From NCBI GenBank assembly GCA_947303225.1, contig CAMYXG010000051.1, positions 1 through 8,431 on the forward strand: a stretch of 8,431 nt of DNA, in the 5' to 3' direction. Below the pieces are notes generated by a model. That model was not told where the DNA came from and did not search any database. It worked only from the letters and a program-made list of their open reading frames with translations. Both the position numbers and the translations under genes were made by a program. Shown one piece after another: positions 1 through 6,289 of the stretch. Origin of the DNA: an uncultured Caryophanales bacterium (GTDB lineage Bacteria; Bacillota_I; Bacilli_A; RF39; UBA660). Positions within the stretch are counted from its first letter, which is position 1. The number at the start of each line of letters is the position of its first letter.

Positions 1-20
1 GAGTCGATTTTTTCAAAAAA

Positions 21-31
21 GATAAAATGAA
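21..31 (+). other. Apparent frameshift in a short A run
   Basis: Before this point the frame starting at base 3 reads VDFFKKDK, which matches the end of the downstream repeat unit (KFKK then DK). After it, the repeats continue in the frame starting at base 2. In the sequence given, the base-2 frame meets TAA at 23-25 and the base-3 frame meets TGA at 69-71. Adding one A to the four-A run at 24-27 joins the two frames without a stop and keeps the repeat pattern. The cause may be an assembly or sequencing error, a true mutation or slippage; the sequence alone cannot decide. Confidence 0.65.
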
Positions 32-2926
32 AATGCAAATTCTGATGATCATCTATCATCTGATGATTTGAAATATCAGAGTGATAAAGACTATGCAAGC
101 ATAGATGATATGAAGTTTAAGAAAGATAAAGACTATGCAAGTATGGATGATATGAAGTATAAAAAAGATAAGAAATATGATTCTTCTATTCCTGTATATA
201 GGGATGTTGATAATGACGATGAAAAATATTTACAGGATGCTGTTTTATCTAAGTATGGAATTGAGCCTGCAAGTGGTGAGTTTGATATTCATGGAGATCC
301 AAGTTATCGTATTAGTGAGGAAGACTTTGAACGTATAAAAGAAAAGTTAGAACAAGACAATATTTCTGTAGATGATGTAGAAGTTCATTTAGGTGATCGA
401 AGAGATGTTGTTGAAAGATTTATTTTCTATCAAGATGCTGATAATCATAATGATATTTATGTGAATAAGTATGTATTAACTCGTTTTAATATTGAACCTA
501 CAAGTGAGGAAAGAGAAGTTGCTGGAAGGTATTGTTTCCGTATTTCTGATGAAGATGCTCAATATATTATTGATCATCAAGATAATTCTTATTCTCCATA
601 TAAAGTTGAAGTTAGAACAGTTCATTTAGGAAAAGATGATGATATTGAAGATGTGGATAGTAAAGAGCTTGTTTTATATCGTGATTTAGATGATCATAAT
701 CAAGTATATTCTTCTGAAGCAATTTTGAACTTTTTCCATATGACTCCTGAAGGAGATATTACTATTATTGAAGGAGAGCCTTGTCATAAAATTGATACTG
801 CTACGGAACAGGAAATGTTACGTTTAGCAGATGCTAGTGTTGATCCAAAAGTGGTAATTCGTTATCGTGATGTTCATTTAAAGAAAAAGGAAGATGATAT
901 GGATGTAGAGTATATTCCTTTGTTCCGTGATGTTGATCATGATAATCGAATTTATGCTAATCCTAGCATATTAGAACGATTTGGAATTAAACCAGAAGGT
1001 ACTCCTGAAATGGTTGGAGGATTAGAATGCTATCCGGTTACTCCAGAACAACATGACCTTATCAAACAACAAGTGGCAGAGAGTACAAATCCTAAGTTGG
1101 AAATTCAATATATAGATGTTCATATAAAGAAGCCTGTTGGACCTGAAAATGATGAACCAAGAAAAGGAGAAATCCATTATCAAACAGTTATTCAAAAATT
1201 AACAGATGGTTTAGATCATTTAGGAGCAAAAGAAGCAAAACGTTTCCGTGCAGCTAATATTTCTGTTAAACAAGCTGCAAGTGAATTACGTACAGGTAAC
1301 TGGTTATATAACGTATTTGGTTCTGTTCCTGGTACGTTGACAATGCCTTTCTTATGGTTCAGAAAGATTGGTGCAAAATTGATGCTTAGACCAGAAGTTA
1401 AAGCTGATTATGAAGAGTTACAAAGACGGTTGGATAATTTATCAGAAGAAGAGTTAGAAGTATTATTCCAAAAATATCGTGGAAGTAATGCTATAGCAGA
1501 TATGAATCCATCTATTAATTCCTTGATTGCTGATCGTATGCGTCGATATATATTAGAAAAAGTAGATCGATTAAATGAGCTTATTAAAGTTCAATATTCT
1601 CAATTGTTTGGTTATTTAAGACAAATTCAAACTGTTGAAGAACAACTACAAAGAACTGGTATTGGTGAAAAAGATAAAGAAGCTTATATGGCACAAAGAA
1701 AAGAGCTTATTAGTCTTGCAGCGGATTGTGCTAGAGGTATTTCTAGTAATCGTGATGAAGGAATTCAACTATTAAGTGGTGGTGGTTTACATGCATTTGA
1801 AGAAGATATGAAAGCTGTTGATTCTAAAATGAACTATGTTGGATATCGTTTTTCAAAAGCTGGTAAATTTGATCATGAAACACAGGAATTGCTTGCAAAA
1901 TTTGGACAAGGATTTAATGATGCTTTGGCAAATGGTGATGATGAGGCAATTCTTGAAAACTTCTTAAATTATGAAGCTTGTTATTTTGATAATACAGAAA
2001 TTAGAAATAGTATTTTTGGAAAAAGAAGTGTTGGTACAAAGTACTATTCTCCTTTAATTGAACAATTGAATTATCAAGATGATCCATTTATTCGTAATCT
2101 TTTATCTACAATTGCCATTGTTTCATCTGCTGTAAGTGCAGTAAATGCTTATCATGTTCATAAGGTGGAAGCTGATAAGGTTTTAGCCGATCAACAACGA
2201 CAAGCACAGCAAATTAATGATCATAATAATGCTGCAATTGATCATGCTCATCAAGTAGGAAAGAATATTGAAGGACATCGACAAGAAATGATTGATGGCA
2301 TGGAAAGTCAAATTCGTCATGATGTTACTGAAGCATCTGATGTTATGGATCGTGGCGTTTTGGATTCAACTGGTCTTCCTAATAGTGGTTGGGATTTACG
2401 TTATTATGATACTACTGCAGATGAGGCAAATCATCTCTTCTGCGATACTTATCATACAGATGTTACCAATCGTATTAATGATATTGCAACACGTTATGGA
2501 AATGGTTCTATTGATCAAATGCAAGCAATGAGAGAAATGGCAGCAATTGCCAATGATTCTCAGACTATTGTAAATGATGTTGTTCAAAAATATCTTCCAG
2601 TTTTAGCTCGATATGCTCAAGATAATCCTCAAATTAAATTAGATGCGCTAGAAGAAGCTATGAATTATGTGGTAGCACATCCGGATTCTATTATTCAAAT
2701 GAATAATGGTGCTGTTGATATTATGGAACAAGCTGGAACATTATCTGGATTAACTGCTGCTCAGATGACTGCTTTGTCTTCTCTTCCTAGTGATGCCTTG
2801 ACAACATTGATTTCTGCAGCTTCTGGAGCAACTCTTGCACTTCGAGTTTCTTCAATCATGTCTCAAAAGCATGGACTTAGAGCACATTATGGAAATGAAG
2901 TTATTGATATGATGAATGATTTCTGA
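26..2926 (+). CDS. Large repeat-containing protein of unknown function, 5' end missing
   Basis: I do not recognise this protein. Residue numbers below count from the TTG at 68, but that codon lies inside a repeat array with no ribosome site, so the true start is probably upstream of the window. Residues 1-40 are Asp/Lys-rich 14-residue repeats. Residues 41-355 hold four diverged modules of about 80 residues, each opening with a [YF]-[RQ]-D-x-D motif and closing with VHL or VHI. From about 365 to the end the protein looks mainly helical and charged. Residues 677-697 are a weak candidate membrane segment, followed by a Gln/His-rich stretch likely to form a coiled coil to about 760. Residues 893-930 are Ala/Ser/Leu-rich. 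No enzyme motif is visible and the N-terminus is not seen, so secretion cannot be judged. The frame is broken near 24 and stops at TGA 2924-2926, although it reads on to TAA 2978-2980. That it is coding is very likely; its role is unknown. Confidence 0.85.
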   Translation, partial: NENANSDDHLSSDDLKYQSDKDYASIDDMKFKKDKDYASMDDMKYKKDKKYDSSIPVYRDVDNDDEKYLQDAVLSKYGIEPASGEFDIHGDPSYRISEEDFERIKEKLEQDNISVDDVEVHLGDRRDVVERFIFYQDADNHNDIYVNKYVLTRFNIEPTSEEREVAGRYCFRISDEDAQYIIDHQDNSYSPYKVEVRTVHLGKDDDIEDVDSKELVLYRDLDDHNQVYSSEAILNFFHMTPEGDITIIEGEPCHKIDTATEQEMLRLADASVDPKVVIRYRDVHLKKKEDDMDVEYIPLFRDVDHDNRIYANPSILERFGIKPEGTPEMVGGLECYPVTPEQHDLIKQQVAESTNPKLEIQYIDVHIKKPVGPENDEPRKGEIHYQTVIQKLTDGLDHLGAKEAKRFRAANISVKQAASELRTGNWLYNVFGSVPGTLTMPFLWFRKIGAKLMLRPEVKADYEELQRRLDNLSEEELEVLFQKYRGSNAIADMNPSINSLIADRMRRYILEKVDRLNELIKVQYSQLFGYLRQIQTVEEQLQRTGIGEKDKEAYMAQRKELISLAADCARGISSNRDEGIQLLSGGGLHAFEEDMKAVDSKMNYVGYRFSKAGKFDHETQELLAKFGQGFNDALANGDDEAILENFLNYEACYFDNTEIRNSIFGKRSVGTKYYSPLIEQLNYQDDPFIRNLLSTIAIVSSAVSAVNAYHVHKVEADKVLADQQRQAQQINDHNNAAIDHAHQVGKNIEGHRQEMIDGMESQIRHDVTEASDVMDRGVLDSTGLPNSGWDLRYYDTTADEANHLFCDTYHTDVTNRINDIATRYGNGSIDQMQAMREMAAIANDSQTIVNDVVQKYLPVLARYAQDNPQIKLDALEEAMNYVVAHPDSIIQMNNGAVDIMEQAGTLSGLTAAQMTALSSLPSDALTTLISAASGATLALRVSSIMSQKHGLRAHYGNEVIDMMNDF
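41..187 (+). repeat. Tandem 42-base (14-residue) repeats
   Basis: The units at 83-124 and 125-166 match at 38 of 42 bases and encode D-K-D-Y-A-S-[IM]-D-D-M-K-[FY]-K-K. A more diverged unit precedes them at 41-82 (SDDHLSSDDLKYQS), and a decaying partial unit follows from 167 (DKKYDSS). The alternating acidic and basic residues suggest a flexible linker or stalk. More copies probably lie upstream of the window. Confidence 0.85.
188..1135 (+). repeat. Four diverged ~80-residue protein modules
   Basis: The modules start near residues 41, 117, 201 and 283 (about bases 188, 416, 668 and 914) and end near bases 397, 634, 886 and 1135. Their opening motifs are YRDVDNDDEKY, YQDADNHNDIY, YRDLDDHNQVY and FRDVDHDNRIY. 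Each continues with a hydrophobic helix-like segment, an IEP/IKP/MTP turn, a Gly-x-x-[CS]-[YFH] strand, an acidic helix and a final VHL/VHI. The spacing of 77-83 residues is regular. Sequence identity between copies is low, so the repeat is old at the protein level and is not a recent DNA duplication. I cannot name the fold. Confidence 0.8.
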
Positions 2927-2980
2927 GCAGGGGAAGATGCTGATTTAGAAGAAGAAGAAACACATCATCATACTCGTTAA
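2927..2980 (+). other. In-frame 17-codon tail beyond the TGA stop
   Basis: After TGA 2924-2926 the same frame stays open for 17 codons, reading AGEDADLEEEETHHHTR, and ends at TAA 2978-2980. That TAA is two bases before the terminator stem. An acidic tail ending right against a terminator looks like the original C-terminus, so the TGA may be a recent nonsense change, a base-calling error or a readthrough site. Chance is possible, because 17 open codons is short. Confidence 0.5.
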
Positions 2981-2982
2981 GT

Positions 2983-3008
2983 AAAGAAGACTATTGTCTT
3001 CTTTTTTT
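2983..3008 (+). terminator. Rho-independent terminator of the repeat-protein gene
   Basis: A perfect 9-bp stem (AAAGAAGAC with GTCTTCTTT) encloses a TATT loop at 2992-2995 and is followed by a run of seven T residues ending at 3008. It separates the large gene from the operon that follows. Confidence 0.85.
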
Positions 3009-3011
3009 AGC

Positions 3012-3040
3012 TTTACTATTTTTGAAAAACAAGATATGAT
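3012..3040 (+). promoter_or_regulatory. Predicted sigma-A-type promoter
   Basis: A -35 box TTTACT at 3012-3017 and a -10 box TATGAT at 3035-3040 are separated by 17 bases. They match the consensus at 4 of 6 and 5 of 6 positions. The site lies directly after the terminator and ahead of the ArsC-like gene. Transcription would begin near 3047, leaving a very short leader that begins at the ribosome site GAGGTGA (3047-3053), so the exact boxes are uncertain. Confidence 0.45.
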
Positions 3041-3062
3041 TAATATGAGGTGACTAATTATT

Positions 3063-3419
3063 ATGGTTCTTTTATGGTATCCAAAATGTAGTACTTGTCA
3101 GAAAGCAAGAAAGTATTTGGATGATAGAAATTATTCATTTGAAACTAGAGATATTGTCTTAGATACTCCTGGTATTGATGAATTAAAGAAATATGTTTTT
3201 CAAAGTGGAAAAGAAATCAAAAAATTTTTTAATACAAGTGGTATGAAATATCGAGAATTAGGTTTAAAAGATAAATTAAATCATATGAGTGAAGATGAAA
3301 TGTTATCTTTACTTGCAAGTGATGGAATGTTAATTAAAAGACCAATTTTAATATGTGATGATTTTGTCTTAGTTGGATTTAGAGAAAAAGAATGGAGTGA
3401 ATTAGATGAAAATTGTTAA
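3063..3419 (+). CDS. ArsC/Spx-family (YusI-like) thioredoxin-fold protein
   Basis: This 118-residue protein has the usual length of the ArsC/Spx/YffB family. It shows an N-terminal strand, then a CSTC motif with Cys9 and Cys12, the family signature NTSG-x-x-YRELGLKDKL at 57-71, and DGMLIKRPI at 87-95, which carries the Arg-Pro pair of the thioredoxin fold. Members act as cytoplasmic arsenate reductases, glutathione-dependent reductases or, as Spx, RNA polymerase-binding stress regulators. The strong DGMLIKRP and LVGF features look most like the YusI type, whose true substrate is unclear. There are no arsenic resistance neighbours, so a role in thiol redox is more likely than arsenate reduction. 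The ATG at 3063 follows GAGGTGA (3047-3053) by nine bases. The gene overlaps the superoxide reductase start by 14 bases, implying coupled translation. The family is certain; the function is inferred. Confidence 0.9.
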   Translation: MVLLWYPKCSTCQKARKYLDDRNYSFETRDIVLDTPGIDELKKYVFQSGKEIKKFFNTSGMKYRELGLKDKLNHMSEDEMLSLLASDGMLIKRPILICDDFVLVGFREKEWSELDENC

Positions 3420-3750
3420 GTGTAAAAATGGGAATATAATGATGGTTTTGAAAGAAGTAGAAGATGTTACTGATAAAGTGATTCGTTCAAATGATGTTGA
3501 TGCTGCGGTAGAAAAGCATGTTCCTCAATATCATATAGAAGGAGATCAAGTAGAAGTATTTGTCAATCATGTAATGGAGGATGATCACTATATTGAATGG
3601 ATTATGGTTGATTATGGAGAAAAACAAATAATCAAACATTTTGTTCCTGGAAATGAACCTAAAGTTGTAGTAGATTATCAAGAAGGTATGAAAGCTTATA
3701 GTTATTGTAATAAACACAGTCTTTGGGTTAATGATAATATCATTAAATAG
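3406..3750 (+). CDS. dfx: Superoxide reductase (desulfoferrodoxin-like, without iron centre I)
   Basis: This 114-residue cytoplasmic enzyme should reduce superoxide to hydrogen peroxide using electrons from a small donor protein; it is a typical defence enzyme of anaerobes. The catalytic iron site is complete: His38 in E-K-H-V-P, His55, His61 in D-H-Y-I-E-W-I, and Cys101 and His104 in C-N-K-H-S-L-W. The catalytic Glu36-Lys37 pair precedes His38. Residues 1-30 align with the desulforedoxin domain that binds a second iron, but only one Cys (Cys6) remains, so that centre is lost. Some other class III-type enzymes, such as that of Treponema pallidum, show the same loss. The usual His-Pro-Met around the second ligand is His-Val-Met here. 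GGAG at 3394-3397 lies eight bases before the ATG. The gene overlaps the upstream gene and is followed nine bases later by the zinc-ribbon gene. Confidence 0.92.
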   Translation: MKIVKCKNGNIMMVLKEVEDVTDKVIRSNDVDAAVEKHVPQYHIEGDQVEVFVNHVMEDDHYIEWIMVDYGEKQIIKHFVPGNEPKVVVDYQEGMKAYSYCNKHSLWVNDNIIK

Positions 3751-3753
3751 GTG
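3749..3753 (+). promoter_or_regulatory. Ribosome site that fixes the zinc-ribbon gene start
   Basis: AGGTG overlaps the superoxide reductase stop and a possible GTG start at 3751. It sits six bases before the ATG at 3760, which is therefore preferred. The GTG would have no ribosome site of its own. Confidence 0.6.
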
Positions 3754-3759
3754 TTGTTT

Positions 3760-5136
3760 ATGGCTATTGATAAAAAAATAAAATATATTCAAACGGATAA
3801 AGATGCTAGTAATGGAGTACTTTTATGTCCTTCTTGTGGTTCCTCTGATGTTACCTATGATATAGAAAAGCAAAAATTAAAATGTAATTATTGTAATTAT
3901 GTTTTTGAACCATCAAAAGATGAAGAACTTTCGAAGTCTATTTCTGAAATAGAAGGAGATGTTCGAGGAAGTGGAACAAAAGATATTAAAAAGAATGCAC
4001 ATAAGGTATCTATGCTTTGTAGTTCTTGTGGTGCTAGAGTTATTATCGATATGAATCATTCTCCTAGTCAAAGATGTCATTGGTGTCATAGTGTATTGTC
4101 TATTAGTAAACAGTCTAATGATGGTACTATTCCAGATGAAATACTACCATTTTCTGTATCGAGAGATGAAGCAGTGTCTAAAATTACTCAGTATATTCGT
4201 AAAAAAAAATCTCTTGCAGATACTACATTTCTTGAAAATTATCGGGAAGATGATATTGTAGGGGTCTATCTTCCTTATGTTATATTTGATATTAAAGGAC
4301 ACTCTAAAATGGATGGAATGGGTGAAAGAAGTTTTTTTTCTATTTTTAGAATATTTCAGCTTTCTTCTGATGATCATATTTATTATGATGCTAAATTATA
4401 TCATTTAAAAAGAGAATTTGATTTTCATTTTTATGAATTAATTTTAGAAGCTAATTCGAATTATCAAAGAAATAATATTATTCATAGTATAATGCCTTTT
4501 GATACTGAGAATACTGTGAAATATCATTCTAATTATTTGGAAGGATATCGGTATGAAATAAGAAATTTAAATATTGGTTCTATAGAAGAATCTTTTATGA
4601 ATCAAGTAAAGGGAGTGGCTAGATATGCTATGCAACCTTTTATCAAAAAATATAATAGAGGGGTTAGTTGGTCAAATGAAGAGATAACTGTTAATTCTCA
4701 GAAATGGAGGACAGCTTATTTACCAGTATGGTTATATAGTTATCATGATCGTAAGAATCAATTAAAATATATAGCTGTTAATGGACGAACTGGAGAAGTT
4801 GTAGGAAGTATTTCTTATCAAAAAGGTTTGGTTTGGTTTATAACTATTTTTTTGGTTCTATTAGAATTAGGTGTTTATTTGTATGTTTATTGTTATCGCT
4901 ATGCTTATTTTTTTGGAACTATTTTTGAGCGTATTTTTATATTTTTGCCATTTTTAGCGATTTTAACTTTATTTCTTCCTAAAATTATATGTTCTATTTA
5001 TGAAAAAAATAAGGTTAGACATGCATATGAGAAGTATACAAAATATGATTTGAGTGAGGTTTTAGAAAAAGATGAATTTCAGAAAAAAGAATATGGTTTA
5101 ACTGATAAGCAAATAATCGGAAGAAATGATAATTAA
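3760..5136 (+). CDS. Membrane protein with two N-terminal zinc ribbons
   Basis: This 458-residue protein begins with two TFIIB-like zinc ribbons, at Cys23/Cys26/Cys42/Cys45 and Cys87/Cys90/Cys106/Cys109. A globular middle part follows (about 125-350), with the motif LPVWLYSY at 321-328 and VNGRTGEVVGS at 340-350. Two membrane helices lie near 356-379 and 390-413, with a charged tail of 45 residues. Proteins of this layout occur in Bacillota and are often labelled as TFIIB-type zinc ribbon proteins or, misleadingly, as primosomal protein N'; their function is not established. The zinc ribbons are probably cytoplasmic, since no signal peptide precedes them. The gene is the last of the operon with the ArsC-like protein and superoxide reductase, so a link to redox or envelope stress is possible but inferred. 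It contains runs of nine A (4201-4209) and eight T (4332-4339), both in frame. Confidence 0.88.
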   Translation: MAIDKKIKYIQTDKDASNGVLLCPSCGSSDVTYDIEKQKLKCNYCNYVFEPSKDEELSKSISEIEGDVRGSGTKDIKKNAHKVSMLCSSCGARVIIDMNHSPSQRCHWCHSVLSISKQSNDGTIPDEILPFSVSRDEAVSKITQYIRKKKSLADTTFLENYREDDIVGVYLPYVIFDIKGHSKMDGMGERSFFSIFRIFQLSSDDHIYYDAKLYHLKREFDFHFYELILEANSNYQRNNIIHSIMPFDTENTVKYHSNYLEGYRYEIRNLNIGSIEESFMNQVKGVARYAMQPFIKKYNRGVSWSNEEITVNSQKWRTAYLPVWLYSYHDRKNQLKYIAVNGRTGEVVGSISYQKGLVWFITIFLVLLELGVYLYVYCYRYAYFFGTIFERIFIFLPFLAILTLFLPKIICSIYEKNKVRHAYEKYTKYDLSEVLEKDEFQKKEYGLTDKQIIGRNDN

Positions 5137-5173
5137 TATGAATAAATTGTTCATGTTGATTTATCATTTTTTT
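5125..5173 (+). terminator. Terminator overlapping the zinc-ribbon gene stop
   Basis: The left arm at 5125-5142 pairs with 5150-5168 across a seven-base loop, giving about 18 pairs with one bulge and two G-U pairs. T residues run to 5173. The stem includes the stop codon TAA (5134-5136). It ends the three-gene redox operon. Confidence 0.75.
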
Positions 5174-5199
5174 AGTAAATATTTTTCTTTACTTTTTTT
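5174..5199 (+). terminator. Weak second hairpin with T tail
   Basis: AGTAAA (5174-5179) can pair with TTTACT (5188-5193) over an eight-base loop, followed by a T run to 5199. The stem is only six pairs and AT-rich. It may back up the stronger terminator just upstream. The same TTTACT also serves as the proposed -35 box of the exporter promoter, so one of the two readings may be wrong. Confidence 0.3.
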
Positions 5200-5216
5200 A
5201 AAAAATCATGTATATT
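5188..5216 (+). promoter_or_regulatory. Predicted promoter of the ABC exporter operon
   Basis: A -35 box TTTACT at 5188-5193 and a -10 box TATATT at 5211-5216 have a 17-base spacer. The -35 sequence and spacing are the same as for the promoter predicted at 3012-3040. Transcription from near 5222 would place the whole 5240-5284 hairpin in the leader RNA. A rival promoter is TTGACG (5221-5226) with GATATT (5244-5249), whose start point would fall inside the palindrome. Confidence 0.45.
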
Positions 5217-5239
5217 GATTTTGACGTTTTTGCAAATTA

Positions 5240-5284
5240 GCTAGATATTCTTGACCCTGGGTCACATGAATATGTGGCTTTTTT
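5240..5284 (+). promoter_or_regulatory. Putative leader attenuator or operator of the ABC exporter
   Basis: Bases 5240-5250 can pair with 5268-5278 in an 11-position stem with one G-G mismatch and one G-U pair. Inside it, TGACC (5252-5256) pairs with GGTCA (5260-5264). Six T residues follow at 5279-5284, as in an intrinsic terminator. An alternative shorter hairpin uses 5261-5267 with 5272-5278 around a GAAT loop and the same T tract. The element lies eight bases before the ribosome site of the exporter ATPase, so termination here would silence the operon unless relieved by a ligand or protein. At the DNA level TGACCC-T-GGGTCA (5252-5264) is also a perfect palindrome suited to a dimeric repressor. 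I match it to no named riboswitch class. Confidence 0.55.
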
Positions 5285-5291
5285 GCGTTGG

Positions 5292-5298
5292 AAAGGAG
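5292..5298 (+). promoter_or_regulatory. Ribosome site that fixes the ATPase start
   Basis: AAAGGAG is ten bases before the ATG at 5309. The in-frame TTG at 5288 would lie upstream of this site and has none of its own, so the ATG is chosen. Confidence 0.75.
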
Positions 5299-5308
5299 TG
5301 GTGAAAAA

Positions 5309-6289
5309 ATGTCATTCATCGAGGTTAAACAGATATCGAAGAGTTTTCGAGTTGCGAAGAAAAAAAGTGGCTTGAAGGAAGCTTTTAAATCGTTCATTAA
5401 ACGTGAATATCAGATTGTGAAAGCAGTAGAAGATGTTTCTTTTTCAATTGATGAAGGAGAAATTGTTGGTTATATTGGACCGAATGGAGCAGGGAAAAGT
5501 ACAACAATTAAAATTCTTAGTGGAATTTTAACTCCTGATTCTGGAGAATGTCAGATAGCTGGTATGATTCCATGGAAAAATCGAGTGAAATATGTCAAAA
5601 ACATTGGTGTTGTTTTTGGACAGAAAAGTCAGCTTTGGTGGGATATTCCAGCAGAAGATACTTTTGATTTATTGAAAGATATTTATGAAATTCCAGACGA
5701 AAAATATCAATCTACAAAAAATGATTTAATCAAAAAATTAAATCTAGAAGATATCATAAACATTCCTGTTAGGCAGTTAAGTTTGGGACAGAGAATGCGC
5801 TGTGAGATTGCAGCTGCATTGTTGCATCATCCTAAAATCTTATTCTTGGATGAACCAACGATTGGATTAGATGCTGTATCAAAACAGTTAGTCAGAGATT
5901 TTATAAAAAAAATCAATCGTGAAAATCATACTACGATTATTCTGACAACTCATGATATGTCAGATATCACAACACTTGCAAAACGAATTATTTTAATAGG
6001 AAATGGAAAAGTTTTATATGATGGAAGCTTAAAAAAATTAAAAAATCAATATGAGACTAAAACAACGATTATGGTAAAAACAAAAGATAAATTAAACATT
6101 CGAAAAAAAGGAGTTTTAGAGAAGATAAAGACGAAAGATGGTTATCAACTAGTTATTCATTTAAAAGAATTATCCATTTCAGAATTATTAACAATCTTAT
6201 CTCGAAAGATTGAGATAGATGATATTGAAATAGAAAATGAAAGCATTGATGATATAATTGTTAAATTATATGAGGATTATCAAATATGA
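5309..6289 (+). CDS. ABC exporter ATP-binding protein
   Basis: This 326-residue cytoplasmic ATPase should power export through the two permeases encoded next. All nucleotide-binding motifs are intact: Walker A GPNGAGKST at 57-65, Q-loop Gln105 in VVFGQ, signature LSLGQ at 157-161, Walker B ILFLDEP at 177-183, D-loop GLD at 186-188 and switch His215. The basic insert between the first strand and Walker A (about residues 14-38) and the G-Q-K-S-Q-L-W-W-D stretch at 104-112 are typical of ATPases paired with ABC2_membrane_6-type permeases. The last 75 residues form an accessory domain. The family includes exporters of drugs or toxic cations, but the substrate cannot be read from sequence. The stop codon overlaps the next start as ATGA, indicating coupled translation. 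Expression is probably controlled by the hairpin at 5240-5284. Confidence 0.93.
   Translation: MSFIEVKQISKSFRVAKKKSGLKEAFKSFIKREYQIVKAVEDVSFSIDEGEIVGYIGPNGAGKSTTIKILSGILTPDSGECQIAGMIPWKNRVKYVKNIGVVFGQKSQLWWDIPAEDTFDLLKDIYEIPDEKYQSTKNDLIKKLNLEDIINIPVRQLSLGQRMRCEIAAALLHHPKILFLDEPTIGLDAVSKQLVRDFIKKINRENHTTIILTTHDMSDITTLAKRIILIGNGKVLYDGSLKKLKNQYETKTTIMVKTKDKLNIRKKGVLEKIKTKDGYQLVIHLKELSISELLTILSRKIEIDDIEIENESIDDIIVKLYEDYQI

Noticed and set aside
188..1135. Calcium-binding EF-hand or dockerin repeats
   Set aside because: The Asp-rich loops lack the conserved Gly, and the residue at position 12 is Asp, Lys, Glu or Pro. The flanking helices are not EF-hand-like, so only a vague metal-binding idea remains.
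3063..3419. True arsenate reductase of an arsenic resistance operon
   Set aside because: No arsR, arsB or acr3-type neighbour is present, and the CSTC motif and partners fit the general Spx/YusI-type redox family better.
4201..4339. Homopolymer runs (nine A at 4201-4209, eight T at 4332-4339) as phase-variation switches
   Set aside because: Both are in frame within an intact gene and are ordinary Lys and Phe/Ser codons in AT-rich DNA. Nothing indicates switching.
5208..5240. Ten-codon leader ORF reading MYIDFDVFAN before the attenuator hairpin
   Set aside because: There is no ribosome site before the ATG, and the preferred promoter would start transcription inside the ORF. It has no run of a single amino acid as in classic attenuators.
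5288..5311. TTG at 5288 as the ATPase start
   Set aside because: The ribosome site AAAGGAG lies downstream of it and is correctly spaced for the ATG at 5309. Family members begin close to the MSFIEV segment.
5206..5397. Minus-strand ORF of 63 codons across the exporter leader
   Set aside because: It overlaps the promoter and hairpin region and the start of the ATPase gene, has no recognisable motif, and reads like a shadow of the coding strand.
2924..6289. Genetic code 4 (TGA as tryptophan)
   Set aside because: Every tryptophan in the called genes is TGG, which would be very unlikely in an AT-rich code 4 genome. The TGA ending the ATPase forms a normal ATGA overlap with the permease start.
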